Shown here piece after piece: positions 6,640 through 8,741 of a stretch of DNA of 8,741 nucleotides. The notes below the pieces were generated by a model. It searched no databases, had not been told where the DNA came from, and saw only the letters and a list, made by a program, of their open reading frames with translations. Both the position numbers and the translations under genes were made by a program. The stretch's first letter is position 1; each line of letters begins with the position of its first letter. The stretch comes from Acetofilamentum sp. (GTDB taxonomy: Bacteria; Bacteroidota; Bacteroidia; Bacteroidales; JAFGUD01), in NCBI GenBank assembly GCA_020722645.1, contig DYKL01000007.1:22688-31428 (forward strand), in the 5' to 3' direction.

Positions 6640-7476
6640 TTATTCTTCAAGTTGAAAATAAATTACATCAGAAGATTTCATATCTGATTTCAAAATTATC
6701 TCTTGTTTGAAATTTCCGCTTAAAATTTTGATTTTAACTGTATTAGGAGGAATATCGCCAACGTTATGAGCAAATAAAATTAATTTATTAAGTGTTTTAC
6801 TTTTGTCTATTTTAAGGTTTAAAGTAATTTCTTTTTTAGTGAGCAAATGATTGGATAAAATTACTTTGTCATTAAAAGTCAATGATATAGTATCGCCGTC
6901 TTCTCTTGCAGATTCAGAAACAATAACAATTATATCTTCTGATGGAACAACTAATATCGTCCCTTCTTTCAGTTTTCGTTCTTCCGGAAGGTTTTGCTGA
7001 TTTTGACCGTTTATTAAATTTGTATTTTCTAAAGGCTGAGCTTTGATGATTTTTTTGATTTTAATATCTCCCGGACTGCAATCTGCCGGCTCAATCCCTT
7101 TCCAGTGACCAATCAAAAATGCAGTATCAGATTTTTCCGAATAATTTAACCGACCTGTTTTTATGCACCAATAAAAAGGTTTGTTATTCTTATTTTCCTG
7201 AACAATTTCATTTTCAGTAAAAAATAAAACTGAATTTTGAAAAACACCTGAAAAAGACATTGTTCCTGTAACAACATTGTCATCTATCAGGCTTATAGTA
7301 GTTGTTCCATTAATCTGAGAATTATTTTGACTTATTAACATCGAAAACAAATATTTTGAAGAAACCCCCCCTGATTTTTGCCATAAAAAACCTTCCCAGT
7401 ATCCCGAAATATCCTGAGCGAACAATCCGAGCGAACATATAAGCAGAAAAAACAATATTTTCAAAAAAGACTTCAT
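6640..7476 (-). CDS. Exported two-domain beta-rich protein of unknown function
   Basis: A 278-residue protein with a clear signal peptide (1-20, GLFA before QD). Residues 22-145 are beta-strand rich (ISGYWEGFLWQ, YLFSMLISQ, GTMSFSGVF, LIGHWKG) and look like a small beta-barrel or lipocalin-like ligand domain; the repeated G-x-W-x-G pattern (GYWEG, GHWKG) marks its start and end. A polar Asn/Gln-rich linker (about 148-168) leads to a second beta domain (171-278) with the pattern EDGDTISLTFNDKVILSNH, LTKKEITLNL, LILFAHNVGDIPPNT and QEIILKSD. From memory, this C-terminal pattern recurs at the ends of varied exported Bacteroidota proteins, but I cannot name an established family. It lies 46 bp downstream of gcvT, with a terminator between them and no TAnnTTTG box visible, so expression may depend on read-through. 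It converges on the pseudogene with a 19-bp gap. Confidence 0.75.
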   Translation of the reverse strand: MKSFLKILFFLLICSLGLFAQDISGYWEGFLWQKSGGVSSKYLFSMLISQNNSQINGTTTISLIDDNVVTGTMSFSGVFQNSVLFFTENEIVQENKNNKPFYWCIKTGRLNYSEKSDTAFLIGHWKGIEPADCSPGDIKIKKIIKAQPLENTNLINGQNQQNLPEERKLKEGTILVVPSEDIIVIVSESAREDGDTISLTFNDKVILSNHLLTKKEITLNLKIDKSKTLNKLILFAHNVGDIPPNTVKIKILSGNFKQEIILKSDMKSSDVIYFQLEE

Positions 7477-7481
7477 CTCAT

Positions 7482-7517
7482 AAAAACAAAAACTGCCTGA
7501 AATCAGACAGTTTTTTT
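7482..7517 (-). terminator. Intrinsic terminator downstream of gcvT
   Basis: Arms at 7492-7499 and 7504-7511 form an 8-bp stem with the loop AAAT, extended by A/T pairs 7488-7491 with 7512-7515. In the minus-strand RNA (ACTGTCTG / CAGGCAGT) all pairs form, one of them a G-U wobble. It is followed by UUUUUGUUUUU, a good U-tract. In plus-strand RNA the same position is an A-C mismatch, so the hairpin favours the gcvT direction. It sits just after the gcvT stop and ends about 5 bp before the next start codon. Confidence 0.7.
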
Positions 7518-7522
7518 GATTT

Positions 7523-8614
7523 TTAACCTTTAAAAAAAGGTAATTTTACAACTTCGGCAGGAATATTTTTATCTCTGATTTTGACAAAAATTTCAGTACC
7601 TGCTTGTTTATAATTAACATCAACATATCCCATACCAATTCCTTTTTTAAGCATAGGCGACATTGTTCCTGATGTTACGTGTCCTATTTTTTCGTTATTT
7701 TTATTTACAATTTCGTAATGATGACGCGGAATTGCAGTCTGTTTCATTTCAAATCCGACTAATTGTTTTTTGATTCCATCGGTTTTGAGTTTTTCCATAT
7801 ATTTTCTGTCAATAAAATCATTTCCGTCAACAAATTTTGTAATCCAACCCAAGCCCGCTTCGATGGGTGAAGTTGTGTCGTCAATGTCGTTTCCGTAGAG
7901 GCAATAACCCATTTCTAAACGCAAAGTGTCTCTTGCTCCAAGCCCAATTGGTTTAATTCCGAATTCTTTACCAGCTTCAAAAACTGCATTCCATATTTTT
8001 ACTGCATCTTTGTTGTACATATAAACCTCAAAACCACCGGCACCGGTATATCCTGTAGCAGAAATTATAACATTGTCAACATCTGCCATTTTACCTACAG
8101 TAAAAGTATAAAATTTGATAGAAGCCAAATCAATATTTGTTAGTTTTTGAAGAACATTGATAGCTTTTGGACCTTGAATGGCAAGTTGTGCGATATTATC
8201 AGAAGCGTTTTCGATTTCAGCACCGATAGTTTTGTTTTGTTCAACTATCCAGTTCCAATCTTTTTCAGTGTTTGATGCATTAACAACAAGCAGATATTTT
8301 TGATTTCCGTAATGATAAACAATTAAGTCATCGACAATACCGCCTTTGCCGTTTGGGAAACAACTGTACTGTGCAATACCCGGGCTTAATTTTGAAACAT
8401 CGTTAGTTGTAATTTTCTGAACAAGGTCAAAAGCTTTTGGTCCTTTAATCCAAATTTCTCCCATGTGAGAAACATCAAAAACTCCTACTCCGGTTCTTAC
8501 TGTAATATGTTCTTCGTTTATACCGGTATAAGATACAGGCATATTAAAGCCGGCAAATTCTACCATCTTTGCACCAAATTTTTCGTGTAGATGTGTAAAA
8601 GGTGTATTTTTCAT
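7523..8614 (-). CDS. gcvT: Aminomethyltransferase, glycine cleavage system T protein
   Basis: A 363-residue cytosolic enzyme of normal length for the family. It transfers the methylene carbon from the aminomethyl-lipoyl arm of H protein to tetrahydrofolate, giving 5,10-methylene-THF and ammonia. Visible motifs are FGAKMVEFAGFNMPVSY (13-29), GVFDVSHMGEI (44-54), NGKGGIVDDLIVY (88-100, with the conserved folate-site Asp pair 95-96), NASNTEKDW (112-120), ATGYTGAGGFEVY (186-198), GLGARDTLRLEMGYCLYGND (224-243), SPIEAGLGW (249-257) and GHVTSGTMSPML (311-322). The start MKNTPFTHLHEKFGAKM is the usual N-terminus. No gcvH or gcvP is in the window, so the other subunits are encoded elsewhere. It has its own promoter and a terminator, which suggests a single-gene transcript. 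Confidence 0.97.
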   Translation of the reverse strand: MKNTPFTHLHEKFGAKMVEFAGFNMPVSYTGINEEHITVRTGVGVFDVSHMGEIWIKGPKAFDLVQKITTNDVSKLSPGIAQYSCFPNGKGGIVDDLIVYHYGNQKYLLVVNASNTEKDWNWIVEQNKTIGAEIENASDNIAQLAIQGPKAINVLQKLTNIDLASIKFYTFTVGKMADVDNVIISATGYTGAGGFEVYMYNKDAVKIWNAVFEAGKEFGIKPIGLGARDTLRLEMGYCLYGNDIDDTTSPIEAGLGWITKFVDGNDFIDRKYMEKLKTDGIKKQLVGFEMKQTAIPRHHYEIVNKNNEKIGHVTSGTMSPMLKKGIGMGYVDVNYKQAGTEIFVKIRDKNIPAEVVKLPFFKG

Positions 8615-8651
8615 TTTATTTAAGTAAATTGTTTAATAAAATAGGTTTATG

Positions 8652-8659
8652 CAAAAGTA
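8652..8659 (-). promoter_or_regulatory. Bacteroidota -7 promoter box for gcvT
   Basis: Read on the minus strand this is TACTTTTG, an exact TAnnTTTG match. It predicts a transcript start near 8644 and a leader of about 30 nt before the gcvT ATG at 8614. No TTTG -33 box is seen at the expected distance. Directly upstream (8660-8689) lies an all-A/T inverted repeat. The remaining 8690-8741 shows no recognisable feature; no glycine riboswitch could fit in the short leader. Confidence 0.5.
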
Positions 8660-8689
8660 AAATTTATTTTTATCGTAAAAAATAAATTT
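8660..8689. other. AT-only inverted repeat abutting the gcvT promoter
   Basis: AAATTTATTTTTA (8660-8672) pairs with TAAAAAATAAATTT (8676-8689) around the loop TCG, giving 13 base pairs with one bulged A. It occupies the -33 region of the predicted gcvT promoter, where a repressor or activator could bind. Because it contains only A and T, chance formation in this AT-rich DNA is plausible. Confidence 0.3.
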
Positions 8690-8741
8690 ATTTGGCTCTT
8701 TTATGAAAAATTGTTGGTAAAATTTGACATTTTTGGCATAA

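Noticed and set aside
8615..8741. Glycine riboswitch upstream of gcvT
   Set aside because: The sequence is nearly pure A/T with none of the conserved G-rich aptamer helices, and the predicted leader is only about 30 nt.

Overview
The window looks like chromosomal DNA of a member of the Bacteroidota, probably a Bacteroidales-like or related anaerobic lineage. It is strongly AT-rich. Starts lack clear Shine-Dalgarno sequences, and several genes are preceded by the Bacteroidota -7 promoter box TAnnTTTG. The exported proteins have the short hydrophobic signal peptides ending in ...FSQ or ...FAQ, or FxSC/FFGC lipoboxes, that are common in this phylum. The species cannot be named from this window.

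Layout. Positions 1-74 hold two tandem 36-bp copies of a hairpin-bearing unit that probably continues beyond the left edge. 92-1582 (minus) encodes a lipoprotein with a PQQ-like beta-propeller. A 218-bp divergent intergenic region (1583-1800) carries a promoter for each flanking gene. On the plus strand follow a membrane-anchored CapA-family metallophosphatase (1801-2934), an M28 zinc peptidase with PA and PDZ domains (2945-4711) and, after about 220 bp of octamer repeats, a ChaN/Tiki-like protein (4935-5801). Positions 5887-6620 hold a broken DUF3298 (RsiV-type) lipoprotein gene that needs four single-base insertions to read through 245 codons. In convergent orientation lie an exported two-domain protein of unknown function (6640-7476) and the glycine-cleavage T-protein gcvT (7523-8614), with a terminator hairpin between them. 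gcvT has its own promoter near the right edge.

How the genes relate. Every intact product except GcvT is predicted to be exported or membrane-anchored, so this is mostly an envelope/periplasm neighbourhood next to one central-metabolism gene. capA and the M28 peptidase are 10 bp apart and probably co-transcribed. chaN may share their transcript, but the repeat-filled spacer makes that uncertain. No capsule or polyglutamate genes accompany capA, so a capsule role is not supported. I found no defence system, phage, transposase, CRISPR array, tRNA or rRNA. The points worth a second look are the 36-bp hairpin repeat, the octamer repeats that run into the chaN start and appear to include a diverged copy of its first codons, and the multiply frameshifted DUF3298 gene.
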